From contig JAQSEB010000072.1 in NCBI GenBank assembly GCA_030063045.1, positions 124,001-188,000 on the forward strand: a stretch of 64,000 bases of DNA, in the 5' to 3' direction. The translations under genes were made by a program, and so were the position numbers. Source of the stretch: Pratylenchus scribneri (taxonomy: Eukaryota; Nematoda; Chromadorea; Rhabditida; Pratylenchidae). Numbering within the stretch: the stretch's first letter is position 1; the number at the start of each line of letters is the position of its first letter. Shown piece after piece: positions 1-10,014 of the stretch. Below the pieces are notes generated by a model that was not told the DNA's origin, did no database searches, and worked only from the letters and a program-made list of their open reading frames with translations.

Positions 1-1287
1 GGGCTTAATCTGCAATTTTTAATTTAATATTTTAATTATTTGAATTTAAAATAATATTAATTTTATTAATATTTTTATTTTGATTATTACAAGCAATTTT
101 GTAGGAAATCTCCATCCAATATAATTTGGCTCCCTCATTACCACACTAAATCGACTATTTCCTTTAATCTGTTGATCTTCTTCTTTTGTTGAACAAGTCA
201 ACACAAATAAATCAAGTGCACAAATTCCCAATGAACTGATTAATTCTTTCTTTGCTGACATCTTAAAATATTTAATTATTTTTTGTAAAATATTTTTTGT
301 TACAAAGCTAATTAAAAATGACGAAAATATTTATAATAAATATATTTCAAAAATTTAATTTTTATTACCAACTCTTCTATTTCCGATCAAATTTTCTTCC
401 TCATTTCCATTTTCCATCATGCAATGTATTCCATCATGAATCCAATGATTTTTATTGGCAATGAAAAGAACAACAAATTTAATGCCATCCCTGTGTTTTG
501 TGGAATTTTCTTTTGACAATTGCGAAGAAATTCTATTGGAAAAATAATATAAAAAATTTAAGATTCATGAAAATAAATTTGAGGCATTTTAGCAATAAAA
601 ATAGAGATAATATTTTCTTGTAGACAAAATTAAATTCTTTTGTCGATAAAATGCATTCTTTTGTCGACAAATGTGAATTCTTTTGAATAACTGTTTAGCA
701 CACGATTTTCACTAAGTGAACCATTTAGCAAATTTCTAGAGCAAATTGAGATGCATCGATTCATTTATTGTTTGTCTGATTTGGCTTGAAACTAAGTGAG
801 TTTTAAACCAAAAATTTTAAAAAATAGTTAAGTGGTTTAACTCATTTAATTTTCGACCAAATCAGTCAAATTATATATTAATCGACGCGGTGTCTCAATG
901 AACTCTACAAATATGCTCAATGGTTTGACTGGTGAACAATGAACACTCCCTAAACTGTATAAGCTTGTAATTTATCGACAAAAAAATGCGCACCCATAAA
1001 AATAAAATTTTAATTAATTTAAATTTTTAATTATAATTAAACTAATTCTTTTACTTTTTATCATATAAAAAACTCTGATAAATGAAAATGTGTTCTCTTT
1101 CATTTGTTGGTAAAATTCGCAAATGTTGGCCATGTTTTTGCCAAAATTCTCGATGCCGATTAAAATAAATGAGTGAAAATAAGAAAAAATAGCATCGAAG
1201 GGAGGAAGAATGCCGTCGAAATCTGCCCTTTCTCAGAAATGATTCAAATGATAAAATTAGAAAGAATAAAAGGATTCGACGCAACAT
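1..1287 (-). CDS. Partial type II membrane protein, possibly a glycosyltransferase
   Basis: Four exon pieces fit on the minus strand with matching phases: 1287-1055, 532-373, 261-91 and 9-1, running off the left edge. The first exon begins with a short basic N-terminus and a hydrophobic stretch (residues about 3-14, MLRRILLFFLILSF), which suggests a signal anchor. The second exon phase (2) agrees with the donor at 1054, and the third begins directly after an AG acceptor. The order of an IFIYQSFLYD-like segment, a Cys-containing segment (HDGIHC) and a later LFVLTC segment resembles nematode family 92 glycosyltransferases (DUF23), but the match is weak and the catalytic half is outside the window. 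That assignment is inference; the exon chain itself is better supported than the function. Confidence 0.4.
770..965. repeat. Dispersed repeat R1, degenerate copy
   Basis: This stretch shares the order of motifs GTGGTTTAACTC, TTTAATTTTCGACCAAA, ATATTAATCGACGCG and TCTCAATGAACTCTAC with copies near 10600, 35970, 37125, 37960 and 47960. It lies in the first intron of the partial gene at the left edge. Confidence 0.45.
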
Positions 1288-1942
1288 TTTTAATTTAAAT
1301 AAATAGAATTAAATTTTTAAAAAGAATAATCGAATTTATGTCAATCAAATAAAAATGGATGGCAATGAACTTGAATAATGGTGGTAAAAGGATGCGCTGC
1401 TATGTCCGATTATCGCTGATCTCATTGACGAGATAAAAATTTTAAATCCAGAATTTTGAAATTAAATTGGAGAAATTTATTCTCGCTTCAAATATCGATA
1501 ATTGACAAAGAAAAAAATTAATAATTTCACTCTATAAGTCAATTGATTTTAAATATATTTTCCTTATATTAATATTTATCGAATTTACAGTTTGGAGTTT
1601 GATATAATAATGTGGCCCCAAAGCTGATAAATAATTCTTTCCAAAATAATCATTTTATTCATTAAGTTATATTATATAACCATAAATGCATTTCATCATA
1701 ATTTCCTGCTGCTATTATTCCAATAATATATAAACATTTATATTTTAAATAATATTTCTATTCTACTTTCTAAACCAAATGAAATTGAAAGTGAAGTGCG
1801 CGAAGGAAGCAATTAATTTTAATCCTGCGCTTTCGCCGTTTTATGGGGGGGGGGGGGGGGGGGGTGAAATCCAGGTCAATACGCAATGGGCGAGAACTTC
1901 CCCTTGAATTTATTCCAGAGTAGCTGAAAAAATATTCGGTCA
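1288..1942. other. Divergent intergenic region
   Basis: This 655 bp separates a minus-strand gene from the plus-strand PAN gene, so it should hold both promoters. No coding exon was seen. It ends with a 20-base G homopolymer listed separately. Confidence 0.5.
1845..1864 (+). repeat. Poly-G run (20 G)
   Basis: Twenty consecutive G residues about 80 bp upstream of the PAN gene start, in otherwise AT-rich DNA. Two similar runs (17 G) occur at 19974 and 33188, all on the plus strand as given. Exact length in the organism is uncertain because homopolymers are hard to sequence. Confidence 0.8.
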
Positions 1943-4900
1943 ATGCATCCTATTCAAAGGTCAGTGAATTTTGTTTATTTTTCCAACGAATTTTGAATAA
2001 ATCAAATCATTCTTATTCAGATTTTACGGCATTTTGTACCTCATTTTCTTCGTAATCAGCATAAATGCCGCCATTGATCCCGGTGAATTGAAGCATTGTT
2101 TTGAAAGATACAATGGCTTTAGATTGGTTGGAATGCAACCATATCACAGTGAATGGCGAATTACAAACGAGGAGAATTGTTTAGGTGGACTCAAAAATAA
2201 ATAATAATTTTTATGTTAATTTAAAAGAATTTTTTAGAATTTTGTGTGAAAACTGCGGTCAGTTCAAATTCCACTATTAAATTCATTATTCTTTTCATAT
2301 TTCAAGAGTCGTTGTGAATCAATTGTTTTTGACAAAAGCAAACATATTTGTCATTATTTTTCCGAAAAGGGAATTGATGGCAATGGAATTATTCGCCAGC
2401 CGAAATTTGTTTATTTGCAACCAACTTCGAAGGAATGTTTAGAAAAAATTTCAATTCTTCTAAATCGAAATTATTCAATAATTAAGTCAGGTATTTTAAT
2501 TTTGTCCATTTTTAAAGAAATTAGAGTACCTAATTTTGCATAACAAATCATTTTTTAACTGAATATTCAGCTTTAATTTTTTACATTCTTTGCACCAAAA
2601 AATGTGGATTTGATGAAAACTGCAAAAATTGACAAAAAAATGACAAAATAGGTCAAAATTATGCAATTTTTCTTTTTTTGGCCATAACATTTTAGCCAAT
2701 TTTATTTTAAACATTTATTTAACATCAAAATGCTCTATAGAAAAAGTTTAACTCAAAACATCAATTTTATAATAGCTTAAGAATTGGTGAATTATTTTAC
2801 AATTTACAAAAATTTCTTATTATCTTATTTTCTTGTCACTTTAAAATTTTACTCCTATTCTCAATTCCACAGAACAAAAAGTCGCAGAAAATATTCAAAA
2901 TGTTGAAGTCTCGACAGGACAAAATGAAGCAATTTCAGCGATAAACACACCAAAAGATAATAGTTAGAATATTTAAATACAAATTTATAAATTATCCATC
3001 AGTGCAATCGATGAATGCTATTCTTGACCGAATTGATGCGGAATTGAAGGAACAAATTGATAATTCTACATTTGTTGATGAGCAAAATTCAAAGGCGGAA
3101 ATCAGCAAAGAGGATCCATCATTTTCTCCCACTGGGCAATCTTTTATTAAGGATAATCAATTTGGAATCAGACTACAAAAAATGGCATTTGTGAAGAAGT
3201 CGGAACCAGCTGAAATTCGAAGGCATCCGTCCCGAAATGATTATGGCAATAATGGGAATAAATTTGGAAATGTTTTTGAGGAAGATGGTGATGCCAAAAA
3301 CAATGATCCGTATAAGGCAATAGAAGAACAAGAAAGGCCTCCTACAATGACTTATGGTAAGTTAAATGTCTCTAATATTTTCCATCAGAAGAAGACTAAG
3401 AATATCGCCAAATTAAATACCTACACAAATTATTAGTCATGAAATTTTTAATTCTAAAAATCCATATCTTTGAGTTTAAATTAATCCGAGTTTTATAAGT
3501 ATAATTTTTTAAATTAGAAAAGCAAAACAACTTTTAGAGATTGTTTTGGGCTTTAGAATAGCTTATTGCTTATCGAATTGTTAGCTTATTTGTTGACAAA
3601 TGATTAAAAGAACATTTATAGGATACTCAAATCATTTTTTCCGAAAATTTATAAACCCAGATTTCATGTCCGTATAAATTATTAATGAATGACCGATTAA
3701 ACCTGCTCTCATTTTTCAACACAGATTGTGATGCAAATTCCAATATGATTTGGATGAGTGTGGAAAATTCACATTTCAATAATACAATTAACGAGAATGG
3801 AGGAATAATTGTAAAAAAGGGAGAATCGGCTAAACAATGCATTGGAATTTGTGAAAAACTTAAAGTTATTTTTCAATCAATCAATTGAAATAATTCATTA
3901 ATTTTAGATTGACAATAAATTTCCATGCAATGCATTTTCATTTGATGAAAGCAAATCAATTTGTTATTTTACTCATTCCGGCAACAATTTTCCCAAATCG
4001 CTAATAAATTCGGCCGAACCCGATTTTGCCCAACGATCTTTCAGACGTTTTTGCTATCCGGGTAATTGAATATTTTATCCTATTAATATTTTTTTTATAA
4101 AGGAACATTCTCTGCATTCAATGGTTGCACCGAATTCATTGCATTCACCGATTACAAATTCGAATTGGAGCCAAGAGAAACATTTGAGGGTCTTCCTTTG
4201 GATGTCGAAGGCATTTCTGCATGCATCGAATTATGCGTGCTTTCAAATGGATTCAAATGCATGGCAAGTTAATGGGTGGATGGATATGGATAAGTCCTTA
4301 TTTCCGGGACTAATATTTTTCGGTCGAGAGTAGGTCTAAGCTCTCGCACCGGTCCTTCGCCAAAAAGCCTAAGCCCCTTGTAAATATATTTATCTGCTGT
4401 GCAGGAAAATATATTATAGAATGTCTTAAAATGTGGTGGAATAAAATGAACCAAAAAGTGAACATTTTATGGGGAGTAGAGTGGGTTTAAAAGGCAGTTT
4501 CGGGTGATATTTGATTGGTAGGGTGACAAGCTGATTAACCAAAAAATGTGGGTACAGTAGGATGAACAGGAAATGACATTAGGCATTATTGGCATTGACA
4601 ATACCAGAATTGTCAAGATATCAATTTCTAAGCAATCTCTGAAACAATTTAAAACCATTAGTTAAGGTCTCTTCTACCGCATTTTGATATTAAAATGATT
4701 AATCATAGATAAATAGGCCAGAATGTTATGCCCAAAAAAAAGAAAATTGATCCAATTTTTGTCTATTTTGCCGCTTTTTCTCCCAACTTTTTTTTGCCAA
4801 TTTCTATCAGACCAATTAATTCTCTTTCTAATCAATTCATATTAATTAGAGCTATAATGATATAAATTTTTAAAATTAATTCTAATATTCACTTAAAATT

Positions 4901-5159
4901 TGATTTAATGCGCAAATTTCGTTCCATCAATATTTTAAACCATTCCATTCCAAAACTTTTTCAGAGTGGACTTTTTGACCAATCAAAGGGAGTTTGCCAT
5001 CTTTTCACTGCGCATAGCCTCTCACATCCGGATGTATTCCAAAGCCATCCCAATTCTGGACAACTCTATTTTGAAGTGAATTTTTTGACATTTTTTATTT
5101 AAAATTTTTCTAATTTTAAGAATGGATGCGCAGAAACAATTAGAAACACCATTGAATGA
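1943..5159 (+). CDS. Secreted protein with three PAN/Apple domains
   Basis: Eleven exons join in phase: 1943-1959, 2021-2184, 2238-2257, 2307-2490, 2873-2962, 3003-3356, 3725-3864, 3908-4061, 4103-4263, 4965-5075, 5121-5159, giving 477 residues. Residues 1-23 form a signal peptide. PAN/Apple-type modules occupy about 29-125, 277-372 and 375-477. Each shows the spaced cysteines and the family's C-x-S-x-x-F-D centre: CESIVFD in the first, CNAFSFDESKSICYF in the second, KCMSGLFDQSKGVCHLF in the third. Each ends with an aromatic plus Cys, as in LYFENGC at the C-terminus. A Lys/Glu/Asn-rich linker (about 127-276) separates the first two. There is no membrane segment or ZP domain. PAN modules bind proteins or carbohydrate, so an extracellular matrix role is inferred. 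The intron after 4263 uses a GC donor; translation across it restores a PAN module, which supports it. The exact partner is unknown. Confidence 0.82.
2500..2795. repeat. Dispersed repeat R6 in PAN-gene intron
   Basis: The sequence around GGCCATAACATTTTAGCC, a TTTTTGGCCATAA core and a terminal TTTTATAATAGCTT is shared with 31205-31410 in the RGG-box gene. Both copies are intronic. No clear terminal inverted repeat was found. Confidence 0.45.
4285..4620 (+). mobile_element. SINE-like element R2, copy A (intronic)
   Basis: This part of the GC-AG intron of the PAN gene matches, over about 300 bp, the reverse complement of 8395-8745. Shared blocks include GTGAACATTTT, ATATTTGATTG.TGGGG/AGGG, GGTACRGTAGGATGAA and a terminal TTAGGCATT. 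The head of the better copy (B) has an order of motifs like a tRNA gene, so a tRNA-derived SINE is a reasonable guess. Confidence 0.55.
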
Positions 5160-5885
5160 TGAATTATTAATTTTTGTTAAAATCAAATTAAAAATTATCT
5201 TTTTGTATAAAATGTTTTTAAATGACACTTATTTTTGAAGACAATTCAAGAATTATTTACATAAATTGCTTCTCTCCGAAAAATTAAGGTATGGAAAATA
5301 AGAGGTACATATTTAGCTAAATTGTTTTTGTTATTGAGTTTGAATTTTAATCCAGATAAATTTGAATAAATATTTTTTGAATTTTAAAGCAATTTTTCTA
5401 TAAGCCACCAAAATATAAAAAATATTTTTCCATTTTTCCTCGATTATTTCGCTTGAATTGATTCCCCAAAAAATATTTTATTGCCATTCAAAAATGTGTT
5501 CTCACAAAATAAAAGGCGGAATAAACGGAAACAGACAATGGGCCAATCAAAAATGAAGGAGGGAACATGGAAGGCATGCGCGGGGGTGGGGGGGAGGGGA
5601 ATTTGGAGGAATCCTTGTGACTGTGATCTTTTTGGGCAAAATGGCGAATGGGCTGGAAAAGTTGGTTGCTCCGCCGGTGGTTTTTGGCTGATTTTGTGGA
5701 AAGGGGAATTGTGGAGAAAAATTTTTGTGAGCACAGAACTCTGGAGGAAAAATATTTTATGGGATTGGAGGGGGCGGAAGGCCACTGTAATGGCATGGTG
5801 GCATAATGCACACCATTTTTTGTTTTAATGAGAATTTGTTTATTATTTTGCAGCAGCATTTTTACTAGAAATTTAAATTTTAAAT
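5160..5885. other. Intergenic region, no gene recognised
   Basis: Open frames on both strands between 5444 and 5988 overlap each other and resemble no family; they are probably chance. A G-rich patch (GGGGGTGGGGGGGAGGGG) lies at about 5583-5600. The 3' part should hold the promoter of the next gene. Confidence 0.45.
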
Positions 5886-7352
5886 ATGAGAACATTTTTG
5901 CCAATTTTATTCCTTTTATTGGCCACAATGATTTTCTTGGCATTGGCATCACCTTTTGACTTATTCCAAGGAGAAAAGACTCTGGCAAAAGGTGGGATAT
6001 ATACAGTATATTCTCTTTTAATACCGCATGGGGAATTATTTTTCAATCCTACAAAAATTGGGAAAATTTTGGGGTCTATTCCCTAATTTGTGGACAATTT
6101 CTGAGCAAATTATAGCGGATTTTATAGAGTTTTAGGGAGCTAATAAGAAAATTCAATAAAAAAATTTTCTTAAAGGTAACCCTGTCAGAAAAGAGATATG
6201 AATCCTCAAAATCGAGGGCAGGGAATTATTAGAGACTGGGGTTTTAAAGAAGAATTTACCATAATTAAATTAATTAAAAAATTAGAAAAATAGAATTTTA
6301 TATTTTAAGTGTCAAAATATATTTTTTATTTCAGCCAAACAATGTTGTGGTGAATTCGGCGATTTCTGCTGCCTTGATCGGCTCGAAAATGAAAAATCAT
6401 TGCAGGATTGTTGGCAATTGAATGCAGATGAAAAGTTGGACATTGCCGAATGCGCCAAACGGGCATTCTATCCGGAACGGAACAAAGAAAGTTGGTCTCA
6501 TTTTATAGTGAATTTATTTTGAGAAATGAAGTAAAATTCCTATTTAAAAGAAATTCTATTATAATTTCGGGTCCCAGACCTCTGGAAAAGAAAATTTAAT
6601 AACTTTTAAAGTACTGAACCATTTCTTTCTAATGTAATGTTATATTAAAGAGTTAAGTTTATCTATCGATTGATTTCTTAAATAGTTTTGTTAAATCTTT
6701 ACGAAAATATGATTTCAGAATAAATTGGACACAAATTTTCATCTTTTTTGGAAATTTTAACGAATTCTGTATAAGATAGATCTTATCAAGTTCCTTAATC
6801 TGACTTCAAATTCATTAAAAATGCTTCAGTATTTTTAGTGTTATAAAGCTTGCGCCTAATTGTCTCTGAAGAGCCCAATAGAGCTGTTCCCTAGAATTTC
6901 TGCTCAAAATTTTATTTATAATTTTTTGTTAAAATTAATTAAAATATTTAATTTAATATTATATTGAAAGAGAAAATATTAAAAAATAATTATTTATTTA
7001 AGGCTTATTTTGCTGTGGCATCTTTAACAACATCGATCCGATTATGCCCACCAAATTGACGTGTCAATGTGTGAATCTACATCTAAATCCGATGCTGACA
7101 AAAAATTGGCGTATAAAGGAAATCGGGAAAATGACAATGGCGGGAAAGTTGAAAAGCAAATTTAAGGTACAAATTAATTTGAAATTAGCTAAAAATTATA
7201 TTAAAAATTGAGCATTTTTCCAGGCATATAAGCAATGCATTTTGGCGGATGACGGCGAAAATTGGGCATCACCAATCGATGAGGATCTGGAAAGAATTTT
7301 GGCACAAAAAATTATTGATGAATGTGCCAACATCGACGAAATGAAAAAATAA
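5886..7352 (+). CDS. Secreted cysteine-rich protein, family unknown
   Basis: Four exons join in phase: 5886-5991, 6335-6490, 7003-7166, 7224-7352, for 184 residues. Residues 1-22 are a strong signal peptide (MRTFLPILFLLLATMIFLAL then ASP). The mature part has 12 cysteines, including the pairs QCCGEFGDFCC and LFCCGIF, then TCQCVN and two single cysteines near the C-terminus. No membrane segment follows, so it should be exported. The paired-Cys pattern looks like a disulphide-rich nematode secretory protein, but I do not recognise the family. Secretion and small size make it a candidate effector or body-cavity protein; that is inference. Intron 1 carries a copy of dispersed repeat R3. Confidence 0.8.
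6003..6241. mobile_element. Dispersed repeat R3, copy 1 (MITE-like)
   Basis: It shares CAGTATATTCTCTTTTAATA, GGGAATTATTTTTCAA, a central TTATAGCGGATTTTATAGAG and the tail TCAAAATCGAGGG..GGGAATTATTAGA with 11467-11693. The ends are weakly inverted (ACAGT..TTCT). It sits in intron 1 of the cysteine-rich gene. Confidence 0.6.
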
Positions 7353-7882
7353 AATTATTATTTCCCAATTTTAAAAATAATTTTTATTTTGCATAATTAA
7401 AATAAATTAAAAAATTTTTTCCATTATGAAATAATCAAAATTTTTAATATTTATTTAATGAATAGTGATTAAGAAATATTTAACATTTAATTTGTATTTA
7501 TAATTTATTTTTATGGGAGTCTTTACAAAAAAATGACTGAATTTACAAAAATTCTTTCGTATCGAAAAATATTATATTTTAGAGGCGAAATAACTTGGCC
7601 AAATCAGATTCTTTAAGATTCCATAGGCCGTAATCCATCCTGCCCTGAACTTAACCCTGAGCCCTAATGCCTAGTTATGGCCAAGTTATATGGCCTCAAA
7701 AATAGACACGAAAGAATTTGAGTAAATTAATTTTTTTTGGGGCAAATTAATATTATTATTTTTATTCCATAAAATTATTCAAATTATATGTCAAATTTTA
7801 ATAAAATATCAAAACATTTCATTGCCAAAAGTTTCAACTTTTATTTCTCCAAGATATTTTTATTAATATATCAAAAAAATAT
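7353..7882. other. Intergenic region with repeat R7
   Basis: Convergent 3' ends of the cysteine-rich gene and the NodL-like gene. It is very AT-rich. The block 7570-7725 (AACTTGGCCAAATCAG to AGTTATATGGCC) belongs to a dispersed family also seen near 14990, 16425 and 19310. Confidence 0.5.
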
Positions 7883-9116
7883 TCAATTTCCATCTTTTTT
7901 TTTCTTGACAATTATCCTTGCCGGTGCACCAGCTACTGTGGAATTCGAGGGAACATCTTTGTTGACCACAGAATTTGCCCTAAAAATTTAGTTATCCATA
8001 AATTTGACCATTTCCCCCCTCAAAATTTACCCAACAATGCAATTATCGCCAATGTTGACTCCCTGCAAAATTGTTGTGCCCGTCCCAATCCAACAATTTC
8101 GGCCAATTCGAATCGGTTTAGCCCATTCCCATTCTGCTTCACGTAATTCCGGATCACGTGGATGATCGACGGCGATAACTTTTACGCAAGGCCCAAACAT
8201 TGTATTTTCACCAATTTCAATGGGAGCACCGTCCAATAAATGACAATTAAAATTCATAAAGACGCCATCGGCCAAATGAATGTTGGAACCTGTGAAATTA
8301 TTTTGTTTATTTCAATTTTTTAAAGAAAATTAATTTTATCCTAAGTACACAATTTTGTAAAAATAATCATTTTTTCACTGACCGATATAGCAAAAGAATG
8401 CCTAAGGCCTTTTCCTATTCATCCTACCGTACCCCCATTTTATGCTAATCACCCGTCGCCCCATCAATCAAATATTGCCCCAATCTGTCTTATTAGAACC
8501 CGCCCATTTCCTCACAAAATGTTCACTTTCCTTTCACATTTTTGCGACGTTTTGTTATCACATTTTTCGAACAAAATATAAACACATTTAATAGTCAAGC
8601 CCAACTAATCCCAATCCCCCTCATTGGGTCACTGCGGGCTTGGGCCTCCGGCGAAGGCCCGGGGCGATAGTCCAGCTCTCGTCCCAAATAACTTTATCCC
8701 TAGATATTTAGAAAAGATTAGCACTAATATACTGACGGACCCATATAGCAAAAGAATGGCGGTTTCACACGGACTCCTTTGCCCACATGTCCTAATCTTT
8801 GGCGCAACAGGGCCACTCGTGCATCCAAAGGCAATGCCAAAGATTGATTATATTGATGAATCCATTGTTCACATTCCAACGATTTTTCCATTACATCCGA
8901 ATTGTTGAAAATATACCAGCCTTCTTTGGCCAATTTTTCGGCATCATTTTCATTGTTTTTCACCACCGAATTATTGTCATTTTCGGCTGGTGGTGTTGGG
9001 AATGGATTTGAAGAAGAATTCAGAGGAATGTCGTTGTTAATGGAAACAGAAATATTTTCATTTGATGAATATTTTTTGACATTTTCGGAAGAAGAAATAT
9101 TATTAGGAATTGACAT
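7883..9116 (-). CDS. NodL-like maltose/galactoside-type O-acetyltransferase
   Basis: Three exons on the minus strand, 9116-8741, 8289-8031 and 7979-7883, encode 243 residues. From about residue 58 the protein follows bacterial NodL/maltose acetyltransferases: an N-terminal Mac-like region (WYIFNNSDVMEKSLEC), then a left-handed beta-helix with hexapeptide repeats (IHLADGVFMNFNCHLLDGA, IGRNCWIGTGTTIL, GVNIGDNCIVGANSVV) and the typical end DVPSNSTVAGAPARII. The likely catalytic His is about residue 168 in VDHPRD. The family transfers acetyl from acetyl-CoA to a sugar hydroxyl. NodL-like genes are an established horizontal acquisition in root-knot and cyst nematodes. Unlike bacterial forms it has about 57 extra Ser/Asn-rich residues at the N-terminus and two introns. 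No signal peptide is seen, so a cytosolic enzyme is expected. It is divergent from the esterase-like gene at 10015. Confidence 0.9.
8395..8745 (-). mobile_element. SINE-like element R2, copy B, at the NodL-like splice donor
   Basis: This is the inverted counterpart of 4285-4620. On the minus strand it starts GTCCGTCAGTATATTAGTGC and contains AAAGTTATTTGGGACGAGAG, an arrangement reminiscent of tRNA A and B boxes. It is bracketed by a duplicated sequence: ATATAGCAAAAGAATG occurs at 8743-8758 (exon 1 end) and again at 8389-8404, each next to ACTGAC. The duplication looks like a target-site duplication of at least 16 bp spanning the exon-intron border. Confidence 0.6.
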
Positions 9117-10014
9117 AAAATTGATCGAATTCAGAAAGAATTAATTAATTAATTAATGGATGGATGGTAAAATTTTCTCCCAATTAAAATAATCGTTGCT
9201 TTTTATTATCAAAGAATTAAAAAGAAAGATTAAACGCTGTTTGAACAGTGAACTTTATAGTGGACACAAAAAAAGGCAATAAAAATGCATATTTTTTAGT
9301 GAAGAATTTGTTTTATTGCACAATTTAAGAAAAATTGGAAGTAATAAAAATGGAAAATTGTTATGGAAAATAGGCATTTGAGATAATGAAAATGGCCATA
9401 AAAACCCCAATGAGGAAGTCTTAAAATTCATTTTAATTTAAACAAGACATTATTTAAATTCAAATCAATTGATTTATTTTTAATGAACCTTTGGGCTCCG
9501 GAGCGAGCAAAGGACTAATAAGTTTGCCTTAGATTTCTTGAGGTATCTTTTTCAATTCAGATAAATTATTTAATAAAATTTATGCCCAATTTTAAATAGT
9601 TATTATTTAATTAATTTTATATTTCCTTCATGCCTCTCTCTTGAATTAACAACAAAATTGAAAGCATTCATTCAATCAATCAAAAAATATAAACATAAAC
9701 ATTGCCCAGTGAGGGATATTCGGGGCGAGAGGAAAGGGGAGAAAGGAAAGAAAGGAAGGGGGGAACCTAGCGCCGACGGGGGAATGTTGTCATTGGTCGA
9801 TGAACCTTTAAAATAGCGCAAGAAGTTGTTTATGCTTTCGAATTTGGCTTGGTTTTTAGGTTTTTCTTCCCAGCCCGAAATGCTCTATTCTTTCCATTGT
9901 TAAATTATTTTTACTTTTTTTTTATCCATTTTAGTTACTAAAATACATTTATTTTCCTACAATATTTTTTCCATCAGAATCCCAAATTTGGTCATTAAAT
10001 TCCAAAAATTTACA
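9117..10014. promoter_or_regulatory. Shared divergent promoter region of the two bacterial-type genes
   Basis: About 0.9 kb separates the start codons of the NodL-like gene (minus) and the esterase-like gene (plus). It contains a purine-rich patch at about 9720-9775 and no coding exon that I can support. Use as a common promoter is inferred from layout only. Confidence 0.4.

Noticed and set aside
5444..5988. Overlapping open frames of 113-166 residues upstream of the cysteine-rich gene
   Set aside because: They overlap on opposite strands, show low-complexity translation and match no family.
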